This document shows, one piece after another, positions 11,601-22,840 of a DNA stretch of 64,000 bases. A program made the translations under genes and the position numbers. Position 1 is the first letter of the stretch, and each line of letters opens with the position of its first letter. Origin of the DNA: Actinernus sp. WN-2022 (taxonomy: Eukaryota; Cnidaria; Anthozoa; Actiniaria; Actinernidae); NCBI GenBank assembly GCA_030867875.1, contig JAOWCC010000019.1, positions 103,279,006 to 103,343,005 of the forward strand, in the 5' to 3' direction. The notes below the pieces were generated by a model that was not told where the DNA came from, searched no databases, and was given only the letters and a program-made list of their open reading frames with translations.

Positions 11601-14600
11601 AACAATGATATTAGTCATTTTGTTCCTCTTAGCTATGAAAATGAGAGGGATACTTTTAAACAGAAAGTAAATGAGTGTTTACGGACATGTCACAATGAAC
11701 TACACCTACCTGTAGCTGATGATCCACATGCAATAAGGTGAGTCTAAATACCTCTTAAAGACCCTATGTTGGCTATTATGCTTTGCACGAGTCAAGTAAA
11801 TTTTGTATCAGATTAAATTCAGAGCTTGAAAGCGTAAAAACAATTGCAATATGATTTATTATTGTTTTTCATAGTAAGTCATTCTAGCAGCTTAATCACC
11901 GAGTGATCAATTGACTGACTATTGCTCAATCACCATCGATCATGGCCTATTACGTTGACACGGTTGACCACAGTCATAGTGGTCAACTATGCTCAATCAC
12001 TGTCGAATACGATAATTGTGCTTGATCATGCACTGTTCATTAAACATGACTTTCTCTCTCTTCTAAGTTATGTTCACTTGTCAAGTTTCAAGGAAAATTA
12101 ATGACGGAATGACTAGTTGAGGGTCCGTCATGGTCAACTATACACTCAATCGAAAATTATGCTTGTAAAGTTAGTTTCCAATTAGTTTCAAGGATCTTTT
12201 TTATGTTGCATCGTTTCCAAAATGTTCATGTTATGAATTACGTTGTTCTCAAAAGATTTTGTTATGAGTTATGTTGTTCTCAAAAGTTAATGTAAGTTAT
12301 GAATTGCATCATTCTCAAATTTCTTATGAGCAAACCAGCAATGAAGATTTCAGTCAATCTCGGTCCTCTTCAGATCATTGGGTCGACCACGGTTATACTA
12401 TGGAGGGGGATTCTGGACAAAAATAGCATTAGATCGTACTGTAGTGGTGTATTCCATCGAGCCGCCATACCACTATGTCAAACCGTAGTCATTATATCGA
12501 ACCGTCATGCCATTATATCAAACCGTCATGCCATTATATCAAACCGTCATGCCATTATATCAAACCGTCATGCCATTATATCAAACCGTCATGCCATTAT
12601 GTCAAACCGTCATGCCATTATATCAAACCGTCATGCCATTATATCAAACCTTCATGCCATTATGTCAAACCGTCATGCCATTATATCAAACCTTCATGCC
12701 ATTATGTCAAACCGTCATGCCATTATATCAAACCGTCATGCCATTATATCAAATCGTCATGCCACGATATCAAACCGTCATGCCATTATATCAAACCGTC
12801 ATGCCATTATATCAAACCGTCATGCCATTATATCAAACCGTCATGCCATTATGTCAAACCGTAGTCCATTATGTAAAACCGTAGGCACAGGCAGCCCAAG
12901 CTCAAAGTTTGAAATTATTTGACAGTTGAAGTACGAAGGTTCAAACATCCAGAATATCTGGTATGTTATCGCACTAAATGGCAAATGAATAACGCAATAA
13001 ACTTGCTTTGATGAAGATGATGTTGTTGTGTCTTGAATTAGGGGGTTTGGGGGCCAATTTAACGAATCTTCCCGCCGACTCGTAGTCTGAAGTGAGATAG
13101 CTTTTCCTGTCCGTATTCTTAGTTTTAAACAAACAAATCCACTTACATTTCAAAATGTTCTCTGTAGTTGCTGTACTAACATACTGGAACCTCTTGAATA
13201 ATACGCAAAAACAACAACGCCGGCTTGATTTTGACAACTTTAACAAAGCCGGCTAAACGCCGATTTGTTTACATGACCGCGGAGAATACTTTCCCGTCCC
13301 CTAGTGGGGCTGTAAAAACTGAGCGATAAAAGGTACTCTCCCATCCGATGCTGTGATTTTCAACTCCAAAACGAGGTATCATTTCGGTTGGACTTTAGCC
13401 TGAATTTCAGCCGTCTCCTCCGGTTCGTTCCTCCCGAGTCGTTCCTCTCTCGGGAGGAACGAACCAGAGGAGACGGCTGGAATTCAGGCTAGTTGGACTT
13501 CCGGTGTCAGTCGTCAAACTGTGAAGAGGTGTTTAGTATGGCGAAATGCGAGGTGACAAAAATAATTTCTCGGTACTCGTTGAATGTTTGGTCATGAAAC
13601 TTGGAGGTTAGGTAGCAAGGAGATCTGTCTACGGGATCCAGAAGTATCACGTTGATTGAGTGCATGGATTTAAGGGTCATTTCTGCCGTGGAGATGACAG
13701 GTATGTGATACGCCATCAAGGGCACCCAACGAGTACTTTTTGAAATTCGTTTGAAACCATTTTTAAGGCGCCTACTATGTCTTTTGACGTATTCTAGAAA
13801 GCTATTAGCTGTTCGGATTTTCTAGGTGGAAATAAAATTCTATGGCAAAATATTTCCGGCCTACGAATTCGTTAGTATAGTCTAGAACATAAACAATAAT
13901 TTTCTAGCCCAAGTAACTTCATGTTGCAAAGTTTTGTGGAGGGACAAATTTTTTAGGGGTTCTTTTTTTTCCTTTAAGCAATTCTTTTCGGTGACCTGCA
14001 TTTGCTAAAGGTTTATTCTTTCGGTTTTTAGATGTCAGAATTTCTTAGGGAATGAAAATGTGTTCTCGAAAACTTTAGGTGGCCGCTTCACTAAATGATT
14101 TGTGATAATGTTTTTTTTTTCATTCTAACCAATGTTTTTCCGAATCGTTCTGACTCTATTGATCAGACGAATACGTACGAATATTTTAGGGGAAACCCCT
14201 TAGTGTCCCTTTTCTTCTATAATTTTCTGTGAATTGAAAATTTTTTAGCCAGTATTTCAGAAAACAATTTCCTAGGACAATTTTTTTCAAATCCGAAAGT
14301 TTTAGGCTAACTTACTCTCCCGAACAGCTTTTTAACCGAAAACTTCGTTGGGTGCCCTTGACGCCATCGCGATCCACTTGCCGGCCTTTTGTCTCTTTTA
14401 TAGGTAGAGTGAATCCAGGTTTCCTAGAAACTCGTTAAATCGGCCCCCAAACCCCCAAATTCAAGACACAACAACATCATCTTCATCAAATCAAGTTTAT
14501 TGTGTTATTCATTTGCCATTTAGTGCGATAAAATACCAGACCTTCGTACTTCAACTGTCAAATAAATTCAAACTTTGAGCTTGGGCTGCCTGTGCCTACG

Positions 14601-15973
14601 GTTTTACATAATGGACTATGGTTTGATATAATGGCATGACGATTTGACATAATGGCATGACTGTTTGATATAATGGCATGAAGGTTTGATATAATGAACT
14701 ACGATTCGAGATAATGGTACTACGGTTTGATATAATGAACTAAGATTTGACATAATGGCATGACGGTTTGAAATAATGGCATGACGGTTTGAAATAATGG
14801 CATGACGGTTCAATATAATGTGACTACGGTTTGATATAATGGCATGACGGTTCGATATAATGGACTACGGTTTGACATAGTGGTATGGCGGCTCGATGGA
14901 ATACACCACTATAGTACGATCTAATGCTATTTTTGTCCAGAATCCCCCTCCATATTATACTCTGATTATCCCAGTTCGTCGTCATTGATGGTCCTTTGTT
15001 GGAATCGTAGAATGTCAGATGGTTGATCAATCATTTAATGATTGCTTGCTCAACCAAGGTCAATCAATCGATGCTCAGCTGCTGGAATTGCCTACCCTCT
15101 TGTTTTTAGTATTCCCAGAAGGTATGCAACAATAGCTACACCCTTACAAAGAATAATGGTCAACATACAAATGTATGGTCTTTAGACAGGGATGTACAGT
15201 AGTACATGTTGACAGATTCAGTCAGCTTCTATGGGGGTCCAGGAGTAATATTGCTCCCCCACAAAATTTTGAAACATTTAAGTTCAAATGGTGTGTTTTG
15301 ACCATCAAATAACTGAATCATGACAATGTAAGAACCGTGCAAATGGACTGACGACTGGCTTCTTTCTACGTGCCTAAGGTCCTTACTGTAAGATATGGAC
15401 TGAGTTTCTTCCCAGCTTTGTGTTTTATGCACAAAGTACATTATTATGGGTCACGACAAAGGGGAAAAGGATTCATAACTTAATATGTACGTATATATGA
15501 ACGTAGTGTAGCAAATGAGTTTATAAGTTATTTATTATATGGCTCAAAAGCTAGTTTACAAAACAAGGTTTGCTTTTATTTTGCCGTCCATACAGGAAGT
15601 TATGGACTGTCAACTGACCAATCGCTGCTCATGAAATTCAAGTTAATTTAAATTATATGATATCCAGTCAAATTAAACAAACTAGTTATGTATCATAAAT
15701 TATTTACCTGTTTTAATATATTATTTTCTAGATTTGAAATGAGTATTCTTTTTTTTATACATGCAATTAACCAGTGCCTTTAAAATATAATGTTCCACTC
15801 CATAGGTTTGTAGAACTTAGTCCACAGCAACATAATGAAATAAAAATGCAGATTATTGAAGTTCAGGTAAGTGTGTGCTACATCCTCAGAAACAAAAACA
15901 TGGCAGATGAGTTTTGACTTCAGCTGATTAAAATAATATACATGTAGAGTAGAGTGAAATGTAAGAAGGCTTT

Positions 15974-16004
<31 letters not shown>

Positions 16005-16893
16005 TTAATTATTTAAGACCAAGCAAAATAATGTTGCATTTCCGGTAAAGAGTTGTGTGAAATTAAAACTGATAATTTATAGCTTTAGAACTTAGAACTT
16101 ACTTAGAATGTTTACTCCAACTACAGTAAAAACCCGCGTATAAGAACAAGTGGATTAAGAACACCCAGGCCTGATTTTAGGAAATAAAGTACCATTTATA
16201 TAAGAACACATTCAGCCTGAAAAATGAAAGTTGTTCTTATACATGTTCTGTTCTGGAGTGCAGGCTGTACTCCACAATATACAGTTGCATCAATACAGTA
16301 CAGTTGCCTTGATTTATCAATTTTTTTTAAATTAAAATACAATTGTGTGCATATATATTGATTTCATCTACATTGGTAGCCTAGTATGTTCCTTATTTTA
16401 AGAAACTTTTTTTAAGAACACTTAAGAACACTTACAGGCTGATTTTGCAGATTATAACCCTTTATATAAGAACCAAATCAGCCTGAACCGCCAAAATAGG
16501 TGTTCTTATACGCGGGTTTTTACTGTAGTGTGAACTAATACTGGGAGAGTGCAAGTGAGTGCAATAAATTAAATGAGTGGAATTGATGTAAAAATGGCGT
16601 TAAAGTAGACTAAACTTAATAATACTTATAGTGCAAGTGTAGTTGAAATTAAAGAAAATGAAAAGTTATAATGGTCGTCAAGAGTTTATAGCTTGGTGAA
16701 TAATAAACATGGCAGCATGGAGATCTATACAGTTTTCACCTTTATCATAACACACTCCTACAAAATAATGGCTTTTCATTCATTCTATTTGCAGAGCAAA
16801 CCCGAACGTGTACCAACTGCAAATGCTCATAAATCAGGTCTGTCTTGGATGAAGAAAGGAAATGATCAGATCTTCTCAAAAGAACAGAGTTAG
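8689..16893 (+). CDS. AKTIP: AKT-interacting protein (AKTIP/FTS), last five coding exons
   Basis: Exons read from the sequence: 8689-8777, 9307-9405, 11633-11737, 15806-15866 and 16795-16893 (stop TAG). Splice phases agree across all four introns. Exon 1 encodes the second half of the UBC fold (PIYHPVVN, then [13 protein letters not shown]). Exon 2 continues [18 protein letters not shown] and NPLNPEAA. The C-terminus has the family signature GLSWMKKG...FSKEQ. AKTIP proteins are E2 variants lacking the catalytic cysteine; they work in the FHF (FTS-Hook-FHIP) dynein-adaptor complex and at telomeres. The first intron uses a GC donor (AG|GCAAGT). The N-terminal exons, including the first half of the UBC domain, are not seen and probably lie upstream. 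Intron 2 contains a MITE and intron 3 a 3.2-kb foldback element. Confidence 0.9.
9960..10360 (+). pseudogene. LINE 3'-end relic (C-terminal coding tail)
   Basis: Around 10160-10250 the frame reads [15 protein letters not shown], a stop, then RNLSKKAFKSK. This resembles the tail of LINE reverse transcriptase proteins (GxxLWNxLP...FKxxLK). The segment AAAGGCTTTTAAGAGCAAGAAA occurs twice (near 10220 and 10300) with the following ~60 bp, so the relic has a short tandem duplication. It is heavily degraded and lies within AKTIP intron 2. Confidence 0.5.
10824..11562. mobile_element. MITE with TTGAAGGGC termini and internal hairpin
   Basis: Left end TTGAAGGGCCAAATCGTGCA and GAAAGGGTGATAGTGT; right end is the reverse complement of TTGAAGGGCTGTGCAAAAAG followed by GGTATAGTGTGAC. 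An internal palindrome at 10963-11063 pairs GATATGAAGTTTATCC with GGATAAACTTCATATC and holds GAAAACATTTCA / TGAAATGTTTTC. A poly-G run lies at 10889-10906. A 140-codon open frame inside has no family features and is probably chance. Located in AKTIP intron 2. Confidence 0.7.
12479..12880 (+). repeat. 21-bp minisatellite, left arm (about 17 full units)
   Basis: The unit CCATTATATCAAACCGTCATG repeats without spacers, with scattered variants (ATGTCAAACC, AAACCTTCATG). As 21 is divisible by three and no unit carries a stop, all three forward frames stay open, giving artificial ORFs with repeats such as MPLYQTV. It is not a protein gene. Confidence 0.9.
13397..13490. repeat. Near-perfect 94-bp palindrome
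   Basis: AGCCTGAATTTCAGCCGTCT is mirrored by AGACGGCTGGAATTCAGGCT, and CGGTTCGTTCCTCCCGAG by CTCGGGAGGAACGAACC, around a ~10-base loop. A related one-sided arm occurs at 21963-22005, so this is a dispersed small foldback. Confidence 0.8.
13717..14360. mobile_element. hAT-like MITE with CAAGGGCACCCAACGA termini
   Basis: Left terminus CAAGGGCACCCAACGA; right terminus is its reverse complement (TCGTTGGGTGCCCTTG). Both sides are flanked by ACGCCAT (13710-13716 and 14361-14367), a perfect 7-bp direct repeat read as the target duplication. The interior is non-coding. A terminal fragment of the same family sits in the LINE relic at 23690-23745. The short terminal repeats and CA..TG ends fit hAT-type MITEs, although hAT duplications are usually 8 bp. 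Confidence 0.75.
14600..14885 (-). repeat. 21-bp minisatellite, right arm (degenerate, inverted)
   Basis: Units of ATAATGGCATGACGGTTTGAT are the reverse complement of the left-arm unit, with about 11-13 copies and more variants (AAGGTTTG, GATTCGAG). Copy number differs from the left arm, so the arms have evolved separately since duplication. Confidence 0.85.
15977..16001. repeat. (TAA)n microsatellite
   Basis: About eight consecutive TAA units in AKTIP intron 4. Confidence 0.9.
16124..16525. mobile_element. Tc1/mariner-like MITE with TA duplication
   Basis: A 25-bp perfect terminal inverted repeat begins CAGTAAAAACCCGCGTATAA. TA dinucleotides flank both ends (16122-16123 and 16526-16527), as expected for Tc1/mariner insertion. 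Subterminal AAGAACACTT and AGGCTGATTTTGCAG blocks also pair. It is 402 bp, non-coding, and lies in AKTIP intron 4. Confidence 0.8.
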
Positions 16894-16984
16894 CACTCGA
16901 TGAACAATTAACATCAATCGTACAGTAAAAAAAAGGAATTTGCCTTGGGTAATAGTTTAGAACATGAACAGATCTACATGTACT

Positions 16985-17282
16985 ATAGCCTGCTTGCAGG
17001 AGGTGGAGGGTGTTTTTTTTTTTTGGACAGAAAATGGATCATCGAAGCAACCGCCATATTGGCCGAGTGTGATTGAGACCTGGGATCGAATGACAATGGA
17101 GGGGAGAGGGGGTTTATTTTGATTGATTTATTGGCCGAGCGTGATTGAGACCCCCCAACCCTCTCCCCCCTCCATTTGTCATTCGATCCCAGGTCTCAAT
17201 CACACTAGGCCAATATGGCAGCCGGTTCGATTATCCGTTTTCTGCGCAAAAAAACACCCTCCACCACCTGCAAGTAGGCTAC
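16985..17282. mobile_element. Foldback element ~298 bp
   Basis: TAGCCTGCTTGCAGGAGGTG and GGAGGGTGTTTTTTT pair with AACACCCTCCACCACCTGCA and AGTAGGCTA at the right. GTGTGATTGAGACCTGGGAT and CGAATGACAATGGAGGGG also have inverted partners. The centre is ATTTTGATTGATTTATTGG. It begins about 90 bp past the AKTIP stop codon and so may lie in the 3' UTR. Confidence 0.75.
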
Positions 17283-18805
17283 ATGTACCAACCCAAGGAC
17301 AACCTACATGGTGGGTGACAGCTCTAATTTTAAGAAGGCCTGTTTTGGTAGTCAGAACTAAATATTTTGCAGGAATCTAAAGAAAATGTCCAGAATTAGG
17401 ACACAGGGAATTTAGCAGGAAATCACTGATACTACTGAAATTTCTGCAGGACAATTTGTGACAAAATGAAAATAAAGCAGGAGACCTTTTGAGAAAACAT
17501 GTCATTGCTCAAACAGGTTTTGTTATCTAGAGCTGTCACCCTCCATAACCTACCAAAATCTAGCAAATCCACCACCTTCCTGCTGACGACATATTATTTT
17601 GGCTCAGCATGATATTCTGCTGTCTTATCCTGGAAGCTGGCATTTTTTGCCAACTACGGTACTCAATTCTCAAGTTATCTTTACTGTGGTGGTACTGGCT
17701 ACTTCAGTCTATTACATGTATTTTACCGTCAACTGAAACAGTCTAGAGAACAAGGTCACAAGTTTACCAAGCTCATTTTAGTCAAGATTTATAGGTACAT
17801 GTAGTTATTGACTGAGTGGGACTGGGGCCGGATGGCTCGAGGACATGACGTATGGTCCGAGCGCAGTGTACAAATTGCCCGAGAGCCAAATATCTCGTTC
17901 GGCCAGACCTACATGTAACTTAGTCAATATTTTTTTATCATATGACAAATTAGTATGTTTTAATAATGCAAAACAACAAACAAAATCGGGCAGGGCTGGA
18001 CAGCTTTTTGCTCACGTCAAACATCCTGATCACATACCTTTTGTAAATGGTTTGGAAAGGAAAGCGTGTGCGGGCCATGAAAACCTACACTGCACATGTG
18101 TGTATGACACTTACACCATAGCTACTATCAACTCATCCTTAGTTTTCTTGTGAAAGTTCCCTCATTACGTACATCTATGCAGATAATTATAAGCATGTGT
18201 ACCTAGAATGAATGAGATTGTATCATCATGATGATGAGTTGTATATTGTCACCCAATCTTATAACTAAAGATACAAAATTGGTTTGGATGTAAAGCTATT
18301 TGATTGGACTACTAAATTAATTAGGAATTCCAGAATGCTTGTTGAAAGTACACAGCCAGTGTCAAGTTTCATAACAACATGAAATATCATAGCACAAGAT
18401 GCACTGTAATCCCGTGCTCAAACCTGCAACCATTATTTTTATTTTTATTTGCCATGCATGGCAATCAAATATTTTGATAGGCATATAGTAAACACTTAAT
18501 GACTGATCCCAAGGGAAAAGGTGAGTTCTGTTTCACAAGAATCTCATTGCTTCCTGCCTGGGATAATCTCAAGATAAAAGGCAAACCAAAACCGTTTTTT
18601 TGAGGCTGAAGTATAACCACAATGTACAGCACCATGCCACCCGGGGGAGGGAGGGGGGGAGGGTACTCCATTATATGGCCTATACAGGTATGTGCGGCGG
18701 GATAGGCTATGGTTTTTAACTCGTGCATGCGCTAGCCAGCCGTTAGCAAAAAAAATAATCAATATCAAATCGTATGCTGTTCGGAATACGAGCGAGGAAG
18801 CCTTT
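17283..18805. other. Intergenic stretch, no gene seen
   Basis: No supported coding sequence on either strand. Short open frames near 17845 and 18465-18768 lack family features. A purine/GGGA-rich patch lies around 18640-18662. Confidence 0.5.
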
Positions 18806-18951
18806 CTGGTTTGCAGGGGCCCGTTTCTCGAAAGCCCCGATAACTTGATAACCTACCGGGCCCGGTAAGCAATACGTTTTTAGCATTTTAACGGTATTAC
18901 CGGGTCCGGTAAGTTATCGGGGCTTTCGAGAAACTGGCCCCTGCAAACCAG
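18806..18951. mobile_element. Foldback MITE ~146 bp
   Basis: CTGGTTTGCAGGGGCC and GTTTCTCGAAAGCCCCGATA pair with TATCGGGGCTTTCGAGAAAC and GGCCCCTGCAAACCAG. Inner ACCGGGCCCGGTAAG / TTACCGGGTCCGGTAA also pair. There is no coding capacity. Confidence 0.8.
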
Positions 18952-19399
18952 TTTTTAAAATGGATCAGTCATCTCATTTGTTCTGAAGAGCGCGCAAGCT
19001 TTATTTCAGTTCTGAAGTTTGGGTGATATCTAGGTACATGTAACTTTCATTACCTATCCTGAAAGTTGTCACATCATCAACAGTACATCTCATTGTTACA
19101 CCAAATAGGATGAAAGTTAAATGGCAATATGAACTTCACTACTAACAACAAAGTTAAAGATTACATGGCTCCTGTTCATTCCAAGCATAATGGACCAGTG
19201 TTGTATACTTTTCAGATGAAGGCTTTTCTTAGCAATCCACTAACTTCGTCACTACATCCACGAGTTCACCATTGGGTGCCTATGTTTGGGATAGGGTATC
19301 CTTTTCACGGTTTTGATCTGGGAAAGGGTATGGATTTTGATATACTCGTCGTTGGTGCCATGCTTAGCGCTCTATCGACCACACTACAGCTTAAAATAC

Positions 19400-20262
19400 C
19401 ATATTAAAGACCCTGTGTCCGAGCCCATGGTGCTTTGCGAGCGCAAATCATTTTCGTAGGCTACGAAAATCGGAAAGATCGGTGTTGTTATTATGTGAAT
19501 CGAATCTTTCGAAACCCATCTAGTTTGGGCTATCGTGTAATTATTTATAGATATATATGCTTAACAGACTTTCTTTTATCTTAACTTTTGTGTATATACC
19601 TTTTAAAATGAAATTTTAGTCGAATATTTCTTCGAATCCCGGTCTAGAGTGGCGAGTAGAGGAATGCCGAAGAAAGGAAAGACAGCGAAGCGACTCGACA
19701 AATAATACTTCAGCAGTCCACATTTTACTTTCTCTAGGTCTACAAGAGAACACTTGTGGTTCAAAAGGACTACTACGTGAGTTTCCCGGGGATTTGCTGC
19801 ACTAAGACTAAGAGACCGGCGGACTTTGTTGGAAATACAAAGCAACCACTTCTGACATCAAGATCATTCGTAATTATAATTTCGCACGGCTCGGCTCCAC
19901 TAAGGTGTTACGACTTATCTGTATCTGTATATGTTTTGCATTTTTATTAGCAGAGAAAGCAATGCCCTTAACCTTTTTTTTCATCCTCCAGTACGTTCAG
20001 AAAGTCTTGCTACCAAAACTACGATCGCGGGTCAAACTCCAATCTGTCGAGTTCAGCTGTTACTTCGCTGTGAGTTCGGCAGGTATTTTTTACGGGTACC
20101 TGGTAACGGAAATATTTTTGAAAGATGCTTTATTCAAAATTTATCCTATTTTTTTTAAAGATCCTTTATTCAAAATTCATCCTAGGTGCATATCGAGCAC
20201 AAAAGAACTTGAGCAAATCCAAGAAAGAGAGTCTAGCAAATCAAAGTATCTGCATGAGAAAG
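19400..20262 (+). repeat. Interspersed repeat family Z, copy 1
   Basis: The ends match an inverted copy at 25450-26062. TGTCCGAGCCCATGGTGCTT is at 19417 here and reverse-complemented near 26030. The block CATATCGAGCACAAAAGAAC and following AATCCAAGAAAGAGAGTCTA near 20192-20240 is reverse-complemented near 25486-25535. Loose GGGATAGGGTAT-type repeats precede it on the left and occur beside the other copy. Open frames within it have no family match and are not called as genes. Confidence 0.6.
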
Positions 20263-21957
20263 CATCCAATCAGGAGGAAAAGTAAACGCAATCGTGGATT
20301 GATGGCGTGACGGCCAAAAACCACGATTGGTTTTACTCTGGAATTTGATTCGCTGACTCATTACAAAACATTTTCACAGCCAATAGAAAAGCTAAGTAAA
20401 CGCAAAACCAAAGCAATCACCAAAAACTTTCGAGACTCAATTGAAACCTGCTCTATTTGGCTAAAACCAAAAGTTTCTTCGCCTGAAATGCTAAGATGTT
20501 GAGTTTTTCTAGGGCTGACAAAAGTTTTACGGACTTTCGAGGGAAATTTCGCACATTTTACGACAAGATAACTGGCGCTCCTGAACGCACGTGGACCAGT
20601 AATATGCTTCCTTTGGGCACGTGCTCAAAGGGATTAATTGCATAACTGATGGTGCTGTCATGGGTATTATATTTCGGTTAGTTCCTTTGCTGGATGTGAA
20701 CGGAGTCGCATGTGGATTAACAGTAGTCTCAAACGTTATTTTCTTTACCAGATTGTAGTAGTGTCGTGTTTATTTGTGCCTTTTAAAAATAATGGCTTAA
20801 AATATATAGTAAATGGCCTACTTTTTCAGTTCGGATCACAAAGTGTTTACAATCTAAGCTTATGTATAGTTACGTCTCCATTGTCAAATGGTGCCGTAAA
20901 CTTGACATGACCCTCATCAGTTCTCTCGGTAAGCGTCAGGAGTACTTTTAAATATTGATATGAGTATCTTGTTTAATATTCGTTTCTGTTAAAAGTAATG
21001 GCATCAAATACAGCTGTAAATTGCCCAATTCCTGTTGTAGTAAGCCATGGCCAGCGTCGGTATTTTCACTCGGTCACTTCATGACATAGTAAGAATTCGG
21101 GAAAGCCGAGTGATCGAAGAAAACGAGTGGAAATTACGTACGATTCGTTATAAATGTCAGCCTCCTGCAAGATGTAGAAAATGAACACTAGCCCTAATAT
21201 TGGAAAATTCACCACTCTACTCGAAAATGAAACTGCATGCAGATCTAGATAGATGACTTTGTTTATTTAGAATGACCTAAATATTCACAAGGGGTATCTA
21301 TCAGCTATTATTAGCTAAAGGAAAAGTTACATGTATTCCACAATATAATAGCACTTGTGCTTGGACAGTGAAGTTAGAAATAATATTATCAGTCCATTAA
21401 GGAAAAGTATGGGTTGGTTAAACCCTGCTAAAAAGAATTGTTTTCTAAAATACAAAAAAAACTCAATTCATATTTTTGAGCAAGTTAGTTCAGAGAGTGT
21501 GTTATGTGAAGTTGATTTATTATAATTACTGGGAGCAGTTGTGATAGGCCTTTTGCAGGAAACAGTCATGTGCTGGTATAATACTTAGCGAACGAATGAA
21601 TTGAGCTTGTGACCTGCGGCCATGGGAAAGCTATCTTTAAAAACGATTAGAAGTGGAAAATAGCATTTACAAACAGGTTTTGCTAAAAACACTACTGATC
21701 TCATAGAAGTGCCTTTAAATATTATCTATTATCTGCCTACCCTAGCACAAACCATGTATGACACAAAAATATGTTGGAACTCCATGAACTACATGTATTC
21801 ACCTATTCCTAGGTGGCCCGAGTTAAGGCCACTCGGGGCCTCTTGTTCATGAAAGGCAATTTGTGGATACCATGCAAAACATTAACTGTTCAAAATTTGA
21901 GGGATGCATCTGTGCTGAGAAGCGTGCAGCCATGTTAATTAGCTTTTCATACATTGT
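20263..21957. other. Intergenic stretch, no gene seen
   Basis: AT-rich sequence without a supported coding frame. Near 21812-21845 is a lone terminal module, whose reverse complement begins AACAAGAGGCCCCGAGTGGC. It is the variant hairpin tip also seen at the extreme right edge of the window. Confidence 0.5.
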
Positions 21958-21962
21958 TAGCC

Positions 21963-22840
21963 TGAATTTCAGCCGTCTCTGGTTCGTTCCTCCCGAGAGA
22001 GTAGCCGATACTGCCGTCCAGTGACGTCACTACCAGAAAACCTGGTAGTGACTTTGATCGGTTCATATTCTATAATTTTGCATAATTATCATAAGTAACT
22101 CATCCGAGAAGACGGCAGGATTCACTTTGGACTCGCGATTGGTAGCGATTGTTGATCGTTGAGTTTCAGTGGAGTGATTGTCTTTGGAAAAGACCTTGAA
22201 TCCGTAAGGAAAACATCTTGAAATGGTTGAAAGTGTCCTGCACAATAACCGGCCGACTGTCCTGTAAACATGTACATTTTATCGCGTCGCGTCCGCGGGG
22301 TTGTTGATAATCGATTATTTGTTCACACTCGCAGTGGTAAAGAATGTCGCTACTATCTTCAAGGAACTGTTCTTTCCCGTAAAAGAGTCTTCGTATTTCT
22401 TCGAAAATTCGCCATTATCATTTCATGTTTTTCTACTTTTCTGTTGCATCATTTACATAGGTAATATCTCGTAGCTGTGTCGATTCGAATGGCAGATCGC
22501 GAGACAAAGATCAACGGAAAGACAAAGATCAATGGAAAGACAAAGATCAACGGAAAGACAAAGATCAACGGAAAGACAAAGATCAACTGTACTTTGCCTC
22601 CAAATATAATACAACGATTTGTTGCTTCGAAAAGGTTTTCACAACATAAGAGGCACTTGAGAAGCAAATGCGGGGATGGATATATATATATATAGGTAAG
22701 GCTTTTATTTTGGCCGGCATAATCTCAAATAATTTCTGAAGGCGAGCAATGGCTCGCCTTTACAGTGACAGTTTTATTTGCATAAATTAAATTGTTAACC
22801 GCCTTGACGTCACTGGACGTCTCTCGAGACGGCTGAAATA
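21963..22840. mobile_element. Foldback element with TTTCAGCCGTCTC termini
   Basis: The left arm (TGAATTTCAGCCGTCTC, later CCGTCCAGTGACGTCA) is matched in inverse at 22802-22840 (TGACGTCACTGGACG, then GAGACGGCTGAAATAG). A short hairpin ACTACCAGAAAACCTGGTAGT lies at 22029-22049. The left arm is the same sequence as the palindrome at 13397. The interior holds an 18-bp minisatellite. Confidence 0.55.
22502..22587. repeat. 18-bp minisatellite, about five units
   Basis: Unit GACAAAGATCAACGGAAA repeats in tandem with one A/C variant. The period is a multiple of three, so both strands stay open here (KINGKT on one strand, FVFPLI on the other). No evidence of a real protein. Confidence 0.85.

Larger units (their letters stand above)
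11883..15092. mobile_element. Large foldback element with tandem-repeat arms
   Basis: The two ends are inverted copies. Left TTCTAGCAGCT matches right AGCTGCTGGAA. GGAGGGGGATTCTGGACAAA, AATAGCATTAGATCGTACT and TGGTGTATTCCATCGAGCC at 12400-12465 have reverse complements at 14888-14955. Inside these lie 21-bp tandem repeats, then a second pair (left GGGGGTTTGGGGGCC near 13040, right GGCCCCCAAACCCCC near 14443). The centre holds a palindrome (13397-13490) and a nested MITE (13717-14360). It has no transposase and sits inside AKTIP intron 3. Outer boundaries are approximate and no target duplication was identified. Confidence 0.7.

Noticed and set aside
12479..12880. CRISPR-like array
   Set aside because: Units are 21 bp, contiguous and without unique spacers, in a eukaryotic intron; it is a minisatellite.
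12299..12922. 207-codon repeat protein
   Set aside because: All three frames are open through the array and no upstream or downstream domain exists; the inverted arm gives matching pseudo-peptides.
19129..19407. 92-codon ORF near repeat Z
   Set aside because: No domain, and GGGATAGGGTAT-type repeats run through it.
22449..22695. KINGKT / FVFPLI repeat peptides
   Set aside because: Produced by the 18-bp minisatellite on both strands.
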